From Streptomyces venezuelae (lineage in GTDB: Bacteria; Actinomycetota; Actinomycetes; Streptomycetales; Streptomycetaceae), in contig NZ_CP029194.1 in NCBI RefSeq assembly GCF_008642375.1, positions 6,131,001-6,195,000 of the forward strand: a stretch of 64,000 nt of DNA, written 5' to 3'. Shown here piece by piece: positions 25,653 to 32,886 of this stretch (position 1 is its first letter; each line of letters opens with the position of its first letter). Both the position numbers and the translations under genes were made by a program. Below the pieces are notes generated by a model. That model did not search any database and was not told the DNA's origin. It worked only from the letters and a program-made list of their open reading frames with translations.

Positions 25653-26624
25653 TTGACCCCCACCGACGGCCCGACCGTCCACGTCACCCGGCACGAGACC
25701 GTCGTCGCGGCCCCGCCCGAGGCGGTCTTCGCCCTGGTCGCGGACGTGACCCGGTGGCCCCAGGTGTTCGGGCCCACCGTGTACGCCGAGGTGACCCGGG
25801 ACGACGGCACGGAGCAGGCCCTGCGCAGCTGGGTTTTCGTCGACCGCGAGGTCCGCTCCTGGAACTCCCGGCGGACCCTGGACCGGACCGCGCGCACGAT
25901 CGCCTTCCGTCAGGACGCCCCTTCGGCGCCGCTGGCCGCGATGGGCGGCGAATGGCGTGTGGAGGCCGGTCCGGCCGGCGGCTGCCGGGTGGTCCTGCTC
26001 CACGACTACTCCGTCGTGGACGACGACCCCCGGGCCGCCGAGCTGATGGCCGCGGCCGTCGAGGCCACCGGCCTGACGGAGCTCGGTGCCCTGCGCACCA
26101 CCGCCGAGCAGGCCGCCGCCGCGGGCGGCGCGGGGGACGAGCTGACCTTCACCTTCAGCGACGGCGGGCGGATCCAGGGCTCCGCCCGTGACGTGTACGC
26201 GTTCCTCGACCGGGCCGACCGGTGGCCCGAGCGGCTGCCGCACGTCGCCGTCACCCGCCTCACCGAGGAGGAAGGGGGCGTCCAGATCCTCGACATGGAC
26301 ACCCGCGGGCCCGACGGCTCCCTCCACAACTCCCGTTCCGTCCGCGTGAGCTTCCCCGAGCGCGGACTGCTCGTCCACAAGCAGCTCAAGGTGCCGGCGG
26401 TCATGGCCTGCCACACCGGGCGCTGGACCGTCGTCCAGCACGGGGAGGAGGTCACGGCCACCTCCTGGCACACCGTGACCCTGGATCCGGCCGGCGTCCG
26501 GCAGGTCCTCGGCGAGGCCGCGACGTTCGCCGACGCCCGGTCCCTGGTGCGCCACGCCCTCGGCACGAACAGCTCCACCCTGCTCCGGTACGCCAAGGCG
26601 TACGCCGAAGCCGCCCGGGCGTGA
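25653..26624 (+). CDS. Didomain aromatase/cyclase (SRPBCC, type II PKS style)
   Basis: This 323-residue protein has two START-like cyclase domains, about 10-150 (VHVTRHETVVAAPPEAVFAL, WPQVFGPTVYAEV) and 165-315 (FSDGGRIQGSARDVYAFLDR, WPERLPHVAVTRL). Such didomain proteins fold and aromatise the first ring of type II polyketides. The start is TTG at 25653 behind GGAAGGAAG. It is probably co-transcribed with the acyltransferase and ends inside the first of two stacked terminator hairpins. Notably no KS-alpha/KS-beta pair is found in the window; the only type II-like ACP is 12 kb downstream. Confidence 0.85.
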   Translation: MTPTDGPTVHVTRHETVVAAPPEAVFALVADVTRWPQVFGPTVYAEVTRDDGTEQALRSWVFVDREVRSWNSRRTLDRTARTIAFRQDAPSAPLAAMGGEWRVEAGPAGGCRVVLLHDYSVVDDDPRAAELMAAAVEATGLTELGALRTTAEQAAAAGGAGDELTFTFSDGGRIQGSARDVYAFLDRADRWPERLPHVAVTRLTEEEGGVQILDMDTRGPDGSLHNSRSVRVSFPERGLLVHKQLKVPAVMACHTGRWTVVQHGEEVTATSWHTVTLDPAGVRQVLGEAATFADARSLVRHALGTNSSTLLRYAKAYAEAARA

Positions 26625-26646
26625 CGCGATGGTCACGCCCGGGCGG
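26611..26646. terminator. 15-bp stem hairpin over the aromatase stop codon
   Basis: Arms 26611-26625 and 26632-26646 pair perfectly around GCGATG. The stem includes the TGA stop of the aromatase/cyclase gene. Confidence 0.7.
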
Positions 26647-26667
26647 CAGGGGCTTCGTACGGGCCGT

Positions 26668-26725
26668 ACACGCCGTACGCGCCGCACGGGATGCGAGGGC
26701 ATCCCGTACGGCGCGTACGGCGTGT
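26668..26725. terminator. 27-bp stem bidirectional terminator
   Basis: Arms 26668-26694 and 26699-26725 pair with one mismatch around a GAGG loop. It separates the convergent aromatase and carboxylase-epsilon genes. Confidence 0.8.
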
Positions 26726-26749
26726 GGGGGAGGACGGCCGGCCGCGCGG

Positions 26750-27007
26750 TCAGCGGCCCCGGGGCACCGAGCGCCAGGAACCCGCCGCCTGCGAGCTGTG
26801 CGACCTGCTCCAGCGCGCCGTGCGGTCGGTCCTGGCGCTCGCCGCGCGCGGCGGCTCGCGGTGCAGCGTCGCCAGCAGGGCGGCGGTCACGGCGGCGACC
26901 TCCTCAGGGGTGGGATTGCCGCTCAGGATCCGCAGGGGACGGACCGGCGTGGCGGTGGAGTCGGCGGGGTGCGGCGGAAGCGGGAACGGGGTCGACGTGA
27001 CGCTCAT
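26750..27007 (-). CDS. accE: Acyl-CoA carboxylase epsilon subunit, orphan
   Basis: This 85-residue protein has the family core LRILSGNPTPEEVAAVTAAL and a basic, Trp-containing C-terminus (ARWSRSHSSQAAGSWR). Epsilon subunits stimulate actinomycete acetyl- or propionyl-CoA carboxylases and are normally encoded next to the beta (carboxyltransferase) gene; here no alpha or beta gene is near. AGGAGG precedes the ATG. In a PKS region it may boost malonyl- or methylmalonyl-CoA supply by joining complexes made elsewhere. A 169-bp GC-rich spacer upstream holds no recognisable gene. Confidence 0.82.
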   Translation of the reverse strand: MSVTSTPFPLPPHPADSTATPVRPLRILSGNPTPEEVAAVTAALLATLHREPPRAASARTDRTARWSRSHSSQAAGSWRSVPRGR

Positions 27008-27176
27008 GGCGGTGGCCTCCTGCGGGGAGGGGCGGGCCCCTCGGGCGGATACACGATGGGTGGGCGGTAGGGCGGTGTGCGGGACGGGCGGCCCCGCGAG
27101 GTGCACGCGGTCGGGAAGGACGGCGGGTGTACGGGGCGGGGCCGGGCGGCCTCCACGGCCCGTCCGGCACCGGCAC

Positions 27177-28139
27177 TCAGCGGGCGGCGAGGTCCTCCAG
27201 GCCGCCGGCGAAGGCCTCCGGCGAGGGCAGGGCGGCGATCGCGGAGCGCAGCCGCTGGGCGGTCGCCAGGGCCCGTCCGCCGTAGAGCAGGTCGGCGAGA
27301 TGGCGGCGCAGCCGCAGCGAACTCCCGGTCTCCCGGGGCTCCTCGGCGGCGACGAGCCGGCGTCCGGCGCCGATCCGGTCCAGCCGGTCGCCCGCCGGGC
27401 GGCTGTCGGCGAGCACCAGTTGGGTGACGCCGTGGGCCGCGGCCTCCAGGGTCACGTCGGGGCCGCCCTCGTGGGCGACGGCCACACAGGTCGACAGGAC
27501 CGGGCCGAGCAGCTCCGGTTCCGCGAACCGGAGCGGGGAGCCGGGCCCGCCGAGGAAGCCCAGGGCGCCGACGACCCGGGCCCGTTCGGCGGCGGGGAGG
27601 AGGACGATCACCTCGACGTCGAGGCCGAGCGCGGCGCGGGCGACGAGGAGCAGCCGCTCGGGCGTCCAGCTCTCCGGTGAGCCGGCCGGGCCGGGACGCA
27701 GACACACCCGCAGCAGGTGGTGCGGCTCGCGCAGCTCGTACGGCAACTGTCCGGCGTGGCAGGTGGGCTGGCGTACGGACAGGGCGTCCGGCTCGGCGCC
27801 GGACCCGGGCCCGCCGCGCAGCCCCGGCGGGCAGGGGTCGATGCGGACCGGCGCCGGTCCGTCGGCGCTCCGGTGGTCGAGCGGCGTCCACCGCACGACC
27901 CGCCCGTCGGGGAACGCCGCACGGGCGCCGGTCTCCTGCGTGCCGTCCTCCGCCGACACCACCAGATCGGGGCGCCAGCCGGGTCCGGGCGAGGACGTGC
28001 CGCGCAGCGCCGAGGAGAGCGGGGTGCCGGGCGGCCCGGCGGTGCGGACCTCATGACCGGCGGCCGCGCAGGCCTGTGCGGCGGCCGTCATCGCGAGCAG
28101 ATGCGAAACGGATTGCCGCGCGGTGAACAGGACGCGCAT
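27177..28139 (-). CDS. Short glycosyltransferase-like protein (GT1/GT-B)
   Basis: The 320-residue product starts MRVLFTARQSVSHLLAM, like antibiotic glycosyltransferases of the EryCIII/DesVII group. The C-terminal donor-binding region is recognisable (VAVAHEGGPDVTLEAAAHGV, then PAGDRLDRIGAGRRL), but the usual HGGAGT is replaced by HEGGPDVT, and the protein is about 70-100 residues shorter than normal. Loss lies mainly in the N-terminal acceptor domain. It may be inactive, have a changed donor, or act as a helper. It lies between the SARP and the epsilon-subunit gene on the same strand. Confidence 0.65.
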   Translation of the reverse strand: MRVLFTARQSVSHLLAMTAAAQACAAAGHEVRTAGPPGTPLSSALRGTSSPGPGWRPDLVVSAEDGTQETGARAAFPDGRVVRWTPLDHRSADGPAPVRIDPCPPGLRGGPGSGAEPDALSVRQPTCHAGQLPYELREPHHLLRVCLRPGPAGSPESWTPERLLLVARAALGLDVEVIVLLPAAERARVVGALGFLGGPGSPLRFAEPELLGPVLSTCVAVAHEGGPDVTLEAAAHGVTQLVLADSRPAGDRLDRIGAGRRLVAAEEPRETGSSLRLRRHLADLLYGGRALATAQRLRSAIAALPSPEAFAGGLEDLAAR

Positions 28140-28243
28140 GGGTTCCCCTTCCGGCCGCGCAGTGCGCTTGGTGCGCACGCTCGTGCCGAACAGGGGACCC
28201 CCAGGCGGTCCAGCCTCGTTAGGGGGACGGTGGAGTCGCTGCG

Positions 28244-29020
28244 TCAGCCGTGGTGGGAGGCCTGTCCGGCGAGCTCCCGCAACTCCCGGCCGAGGCGCAG
28301 GAGGTCGGGCGAGGGGAGCAGTCCGAAGCGCTCGTCGAGGCGGGCCGTGACCGTCTCGTACACGCTGAGAGCGCCCGACACCCGGCCCGAGCGGGCCAGC
28401 GCGGTCATCAGGAGTCCGTGCAGCGCCTCGTGGTGCGGGTGCTCCTCGACCAGCGCGGACAGCTCGGGCAGCAGCCGCTCCCCGGCGCCGAGCCGCAACT
28501 CGGCGGTCAGGCACCGCTCCAGCACGTCGGTGCGGCTCTGCTCCAGGCGCATCGCCTCCAGGCCGAGGGCGGGGCCGCCCTGGACGCCGTCGAGCGCGCG
28601 TCCCTTCCACAGGGCGAGGGCCTCCCGGAGCCGGGCGGCGGCGGTCGCGTCGTCACCGGTCTCGAAGGCCGACTGCCCCTGGGCGCACAGCCGGTCGTAG
28701 GCGTGGACGTCGACCGCGCCCTCGCCGGCGAGGAGCGCGTAGCTCCCGTGCCGGGTCACGAGGACGTCCCGGCCGGCGCGCGGGTCGCCGAGCGCCTGGC
28801 CGATGAGGGTGCGGAGCTGGAGCACGTACGTCTGGACCGTCATGTGCGCCTTGGGGGAGGCGTCCGCCCCCCACACCTCGTCGACGACGGCGGAGACCGG
28901 CACGGCCTGGCCGGCGTGGAGGGCGAGCAGCGCCAGGATCCGGCGGGGCTTCCCCGCGCTCGGGGCGATCGGTACGCCGGCGAGGGCAGCGGAGAACGGG
29001 CCCAGCATGTCGATCTTCAT
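28244..29020 (-). CDS. SARP-family transcriptional activator
   Basis: This 258-residue regulator has an OmpR-type winged helix (residues 1-95; GKPRRILALLALHAGQAVPV, VWGADASPKAHMTVQTYV) and a bacterial transcriptional activation domain (about 100-250; LREALALWKGRALDGV, EEHPHHEALHGLLMTALARSGR). Small SARPs of this size activate antibiotic clusters by binding heptamer repeats spaced 11 or 22 bp. A fitting target is the triple CAGGCCG at 34915-34943 upstream of the hydrolase/PKS genes. GGAGGAGG precedes the ATG at 29020. Its own upstream region has alternating TCACGGT heptamers. Confidence 0.87.
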   Translation of the reverse strand: MKIDMLGPFSAALAGVPIAPSAGKPRRILALLALHAGQAVPVSAVVDEVWGADASPKAHMTVQTYVLQLRTLIGQALGDPRAGRDVLVTRHGSYALLAGEGAVDVHAYDRLCAQGQSAFETGDDATAAARLREALALWKGRALDGVQGGPALGLEAMRLEQSRTDVLERCLTAELRLGAGERLLPELSALVEEHPHHEALHGLLMTALARSGRVSGALSVYETVTARLDERFGLLPSPDLLRLGRELRELAGQASHHG

Positions 29021-29108
29021 CGATGCCTCCTCCTGGTCGTGGATTCCACCGTCGCACGCCCCCGTGACGGTGGACCAGTGAGATCGGAACGGGCCGGGGA
29101 TGAACCGC

Positions 29109-29137
29109 TCACGGTCGGACCGTGACGGATTCACGGT
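29109..29137. promoter_or_regulatory. Overlapping TCACGGT inverted/direct repeats upstream of SARP gene
   Basis: TCACGGT (29109-29115), ACCGTGA (29119-29125) and TCACGGT (29131-29137) form two overlapping inverted repeats with 3- and 5-bp spacers. The two direct copies are 22 bp apart, a SARP-like spacing. The site lies between the SARP gene and the NarL regulator, either of which could bind it. Confidence 0.45.
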
Positions 29138-29185
29138 CCCTGTCCACGACGTGTCCCGGCCCGGCTCACGGACCCGGTGAGGGGC

Positions 29186-29803
29186 TCACAGCCAGCCGGA
29201 GGTCTGCGCGATGCGGATGGCGTCCACGCGGTTGCGGGCGCCGAGCTTGTAGACGACCGCGGTGAGGTAGTTCCGGACGGTGCCGGACGAGAGGTACAGC
29301 GCGGCGGCGATCTCGTCGACGTCGTCGCCGTCGGCCGCGAGCCGCAGGACATCCGCCTCGCGCGGGGTCAGCGGGGACTCGGCGGCGCCGAGCGCGGCGA
29401 GCATCAGCTGCGGGTCGAAGACGCGCTCGCCCTTGGCGATGGCGCGGATCGCCTCGGCGAGCCGGCCGGGCTCCGCGTCCTTCAGGAGGAAGCCGCGCAC
29501 CTGCGCGTCCAGGGCCCGGCGCAGATTTCCGGGCCTGCCCAGGCTGGTGAGGATCAGCACCCGGGCCGCGGCGCCCCGCCGGTGCAGGGCCTCGGCCGCC
29601 GCGATGCCGTCGACACCGGGCAGTTCGATGTCGAGGATCGCCACGTCCGGCTGCAACTCCTCGACGCGTGCCACGATCTCGCTGCCGGTCTCCAGCTCGG
29701 CGACGACCTCGATGTCGGGCTCCAGGGAAATCAGTTCCACCAGCGCACGGCGCAGCATGCGCATGTCCTCGGCGATCAGAATTCTGATCAAGCTTCGTTC
29801 CAC
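29186..29803 (-). CDS. NarL/LuxR-type response regulator
   Basis: This 205-residue response regulator has a receiver domain (IRILIAEDMRMLRRAL, phospho-acceptor in VAILDIELPG, FLLKDAEPGRL) and a LuxR helix-turn-helix (LTPREADVLRLAADGDDVDE, SSGTVRNYLTAVVYKLGARN). GTG at 29803 is taken as start; longer forms add only Arg/Ser-rich text. The closest partner in the window is the sensor kinase at 32887-34209, which has the matching DesK/NarL-type dimerisation motif. It probably works with the SARP downstream on the same strand. The first codons contain a 16-bp palindrome (29774-29789), likely a coincidence of coding. Confidence 0.87.
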   Translation of the reverse strand: MERSLIRILIAEDMRMLRRALVELISLEPDIEVVAELETGSEIVARVEELQPDVAILDIELPGVDGIAAAEALHRRGAAARVLILTSLGRPGNLRRALDAQVRGFLLKDAEPGRLAEAIRAIAKGERVFDPQLMLAALGAAESPLTPREADVLRLAADGDDVDEIAAALYLSSGTVRNYLTAVVYKLGARNRVDAIRIAQTSGWL

Positions 29804-29907
29804 CCCCCGTGGACTCCGTTGACTCGGTCGACTCTGTCGACGGGGATGGAGCGTACTGGCTATTTTTGATCGCCGCGCGGGGGTGGGACGGCCGGATTCC
29901 TGCAAGG

Positions 29908-29949
29908 ACGGAGGCGGCCGCTCATCGGCCGCTCCACGGCCGCCTCCGT
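29908..29949 (-). terminator. Terminator of the YcaO operon
   Basis: Arms 29908-29920 and 29937-29949 (ACGGAGGCGGCCG and complement) form a perfect 13-bp stem with a 16-base loop, 60 bp after the YcaO stop. It also fills most of the gap before the response-regulator start. Confidence 0.75.
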
Positions 29950-30008
29950 CGTCATCGAGGGTTCACACGATCTTCAGGACGTACCGGCGAGTAGCCGGCC
30001 GGTCCGTC

Positions 30009-32258
30009 TCAGAGGAACAGGGGGACCGGGTTCAGCGCCTCGTACGGGGTCGGGGCGGCCAGTCTGCCGAGGGCGACGGGCACATCGAAGAGCCGGCCGG
30101 GCGCGAAGCGGTCCCAGAAGTGGCGCATGCCGGGCACGATCACCTTGACCACCGGGAGTCCGACGTCGGGCCGGGTCTGGTCCAGGACGAGCAGCTCCAT
30201 GCCGCGCTCGCGGACCGCCGCCCCGATCGCGGCGACGTCGTCGCGGAGGTCGGCGCGGGGTGCGTACGCGAAGTCGGCGGGGCCGTGCAACGGGGCCCCG
30301 GGATCCGGCAGCAGGTAGGGGTGGTCCGCGGTGGTGGCCGTCCGCCACCAGCTCAGCAGCCGCTCGTCCTGGCAGCCGTAGCCGGTGCCGTCGGCCCGGA
30401 CCTCGGCGACGGCCGGCATCATCTGGTTCGCCTCGGCGAGCGCGCGGCACAGCGCGACCTTCGGGTCGAAGTGCGCGCCGAACCCGAACAGGATGTCCTC
30501 GGCGGGCTTGTCGGTGCGCCGGGTGACGGCGGCGAAGGTCGGGACGCCGAAGTCGGCGGTCACGTCGAGGACCCACACCTCGCGGCCGAGCGAGGCGTGC
30601 AGCGCCCGCATCCGGCCGATCCAGGGCTCGTCGAAGGCGTCGAGGTCGACGGCGGGGTGCCGGGTGCGGTTGTACCACCAGAGGGCGACCGCGTCCCGCT
30701 CGACCAGCTCCAGGAAGCCCTGGACGATCGCGTCCTCCCGGCTGCTGCCGGCGGCGTTGCCGTTCGAGTCGGCCCGGACGTGGCCGAGGCCGGGCTGGCG
30801 AGGGGCGTCGAAGTAGAGCAGCGCGGTGGGCAGCAGCCGGTGTTCGCCGCGGGTCAGCGACCAGACCGGGGTCCAGTCGACGGGCGCCTCCTCGTCGAAG
30901 GGCTCCATGCCCTGGCGGGGGTCGTACAGCTGGCAGGCGGCGGGGTGGACGGCCCGGTCCGCGACCTCGCGCCAGCTGGCCCGGACCGTCGGCTCGTCGC
31001 CCTCGTACATCCCGGAGTGCCGCTCCAGGGACTCGCACAGGGCGCCGACCCGGGCGTCGAGCTCGGTCATGCCCTTGCCGCCGCTCTCGCTGCGCAGCTG
31101 CGAGGCGGGACCGGTCAGGCCGCGCGGCCCCCGGGCGTGGTTGTGCCCGGCGCGGAAGGAGTTGAGGCCGGCGGGGCCGCGGGCGTCGCGCTGCACGGCC
31201 TTGACGACGCCGGTGACGGGGCTGATGAGGTGCTCGTACCGCCGCAGGGTCTGCTCGGCGGTGGCGGAGCGGTGGCCCGAGCCGGTGAGATCGGCCTTGG
31301 GGCGGGAGTCCACGGTGACGGGGGAGAGGACCCGGCGCGTCACCAGGCCGGGGTCGCCGCACCCCGGGCACTGCGGGCGGGCCCGCAGCGGGTGCACCCG
31401 GGTGGTGAGGCTGATGGTGTCGAAGGTGAGGACGCCGTCCTGCCCGGGATGGCGGTGCCCGCCCAGCCACTTGACACATTCGGCGACGGCGAGCTGATTG
31501 CCGAGGAGGAGACTCGCGGGCGTCTCGGCCGGCGGATGCGCGACCGGCCGGCCGAGCGCGCGGCTCAGATGGGTCTCGGCGCCGCGGTGGCCCGAGATCC
31601 GGTGGGACAGGCACTGCCAGCAGGGGCCGTCGTCGGGCCGGAACAGCGGGCCGATCCAGGGGGTGGTGCCGTGCGGTTTCGCGAGCAGCCAGGGCGTGCC
31701 CGCCGCGCGCTGCTCCGCGTCGACCTCGGCGAGCCCGGGGTCGAGGTAGTTGTCGCAGACGACGAGGGTGAGCTGGGCGGGGACACGGCCGCCGATGCCG
31801 TCCCCGCCCTGCCTTCCGTCCCCGCCCTGCCTTCCGTCCGCGCCGTCCGTACCGTCCGCCACGAGCAGGCCGGACGCCGTGCAGGCCTGTTCGGCGGACC
31901 GGGCGTCGGCGCCGCCGACCGCCCGGACCCGGACGGTCGAGAGGGATAACGGGCCCGGCGCGCCGGCCAGTTCCCAGTAGGCGGCGGCGGCCGCCGCCGT
32001 GGGGTTCGCGGGCACCGGGTCGCGGGTCAGGAGGTCGGCCTCGTTGAGACGGCCGACCGCCAGGGCCACGTCCCGGGGCGAGCAGTGGGGAGAGGCGTCG
32101 GCGACGAGGGACCGGAAGTCCCTGGTGCCGTCGAGGAGCGGAGCGACGACCGCGACCCGCGCGTCGTCGAAGGCGGTGATGCCTCGTTCGGAGATGACGT
32201 ACGTCGCTTCGCCGGGCACGACTTCGGCCCGCAGATGCTCCTTGAACCCCATGCGCAT
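30009..32258 (-). CDS. Fused E1-like/YcaO azoline-forming cyclodehydratase
   Basis: The 749-residue protein joins a peptide-binding RRE-like winged helix (about 5-85; TYVISERGITAFDD), an E1/ThiF-like domain with two Cys pairs (CWQCLSH, CPGCGDP) for structural zinc, and a C-terminal YcaO domain (about 350-749). The YcaO part has GFLELVERDAVALWWYNR for ATP/Mg binding and ends in NPVPLFL, a form of the Pro-rich tail required in azoline synthetases. Such enzymes convert Cys, Ser or Thr of a precursor into thiazolines or oxazolines with ATP. The E1 part has a short Gly/Asp repeat insert (GRQGGDGRQGGDG). Codon 104 is TTA (31947-31949), implying bldA control. The candidate precursor lies 37 bp upstream. 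Confidence 0.85.
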   Translation of the reverse strand: MRMGFKEHLRAEVVPGEATYVISERGITAFDDARVAVVAPLLDGTRDFRSLVADASPHCSPRDVALAVGRLNEADLLTRDPVPANPTAAAAAAYWELAGAPGPLSLSTVRVRAVGGADARSAEQACTASGLLVADGTDGADGRQGGDGRQGGDGIGGRVPAQLTLVVCDNYLDPGLAEVDAEQRAAGTPWLLAKPHGTTPWIGPLFRPDDGPCWQCLSHRISGHRGAETHLSRALGRPVAHPPAETPASLLLGNQLAVAECVKWLGGHRHPGQDGVLTFDTISLTTRVHPLRARPQCPGCGDPGLVTRRVLSPVTVDSRPKADLTGSGHRSATAEQTLRRYEHLISPVTGVVKAVQRDARGPAGLNSFRAGHNHARGPRGLTGPASQLRSESGGKGMTELDARVGALCESLERHSGMYEGDEPTVRASWREVADRAVHPAACQLYDPRQGMEPFDEEAPVDWTPVWSLTRGEHRLLPTALLYFDAPRQPGLGHVRADSNGNAAGSSREDAIVQGFLELVERDAVALWWYNRTRHPAVDLDAFDEPWIGRMRALHASLGREVWVLDVTADFGVPTFAAVTRRTDKPAEDILFGFGAHFDPKVALCRALAEANQMMPAVAEVRADGTGYGCQDERLLSWWRTATTADHPYLLPDPGAPLHGPADFAYAPRADLRDDVAAIGAAVRERGMELLVLDQTRPDVGLPVVKVIVPGMRHFWDRFAPGRLFDVPVALGRLAAPTPYEALNPVPLFL

Positions 32259-32295
32259 GCGTGTGCCCCTCCCCTTACGTGTCGGACGTACGGAA

Positions 32296-32613
32296 TCAGT
32301 GACCGGCGAAGGGCAGCGGAGCCAGGACGGAGGCGGGCATGGCGCGGATGCAGAGGGTGAGCAGGGTGGTGCCGTCGGGGGCTATCGCGGCGTACTCCTC
32401 GGTGACGGCGCCGAGCCCGGTGGTGGCCGGGATGACCGGGGCGGTGGCACCTTCCTCGAGGTCGATGCCGGACTCCTTCAGGACGGCGTCCGGGTCGCTG
32501 GCGTAGCGGGCGGCGAAGGCCGGGTCCACGAAGGTGTGGAGCATGAGCTCGGCGAAGGCCAGCTCCTGCTCGATCGAGCCGATCTCAAGGGCCGTGGCGA
32601 CAGACTGGTTCAT
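32296..32613 (-). CDS. Candidate RiPP precursor with NHLP/Nif11-like leader
   Basis: This 105-residue protein resembles a long-leader RiPP precursor. The leader part (FVDPAFAARYASDPDAVLKE followed by SGIDLEEG) recalls nitrile-hydratase-like or Nif11 leaders. The remaining 48 residues (from ATAPVIPATTGLGAVTEEY) contain only one Cys, with several Thr: TTGLG, DGTTLLTLC and a Pro/Ala-rich end PASVLAPLPFAGH. This is poor in Cys/Ser compared with known azole precursors, and no Gly-Gly cleavage site is obvious. GGGAG precedes the ATG. It is the first gene of a two-gene operon with the cyclodehydratase, which is the main ground for the call; it could instead be an accessory protein. Confidence 0.6.
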   Translation of the reverse strand: MNQSVATALEIGSIEQELAFAELMLHTFVDPAFAARYASDPDAVLKESGIDLEEGATAPVIPATTGLGAVTEEYAAIAPDGTTLLTLCIRAMPASVLAPLPFAGH

Positions 32614-32886
32614 GGCAACTCCCGTGATGTCAGCGGTTGGTGAGGGCCGTGTGAGGCTCGATAGGAGTAGACGAAACTTCGCGACTTCTCCACAAGTGAT
32701 CGCTTCACCCTCACCGACATGAGATTTTCACCACGGTGACAATTCGCTTCTGTTGGCGGATCCGACCGTCATTCGGACATCCGGACGCCCATAATCCGGG
32801 CACGCAGCGACATGAAGCGGATCCGTGTGGTTATGATCCGGCCATGGGTGGCCCCGGGGGAGGGGCCGACAGGGGGGCTGGATCCG
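32614..32886. promoter_or_regulatory. Divergent promoter region, precursor gene versus sensor kinase
   Basis: This 273-bp region is noticeably richer in A+T than its surroundings, especially at 32655-32800. It must carry the leftward promoter for the precursor/YcaO operon (candidate -10 around 32658-32672) and the rightward promoter for the kinase. No clear SARP heptamers were found in it. Confidence 0.5.

Noticed and set aside
27008..27176. Possible small gene between the epsilon subunit and glycosyltransferase-like genes
   Set aside because: The frames are Pro/Arg-rich without a plausible ribosome site or ordered segments.
29774..29789. Perfect 16-bp palindrome GATCAGAATTCTGATC
   Set aside because: It lies within codons for the conserved IRILIAE start of the receiver domain; probably a coding coincidence.
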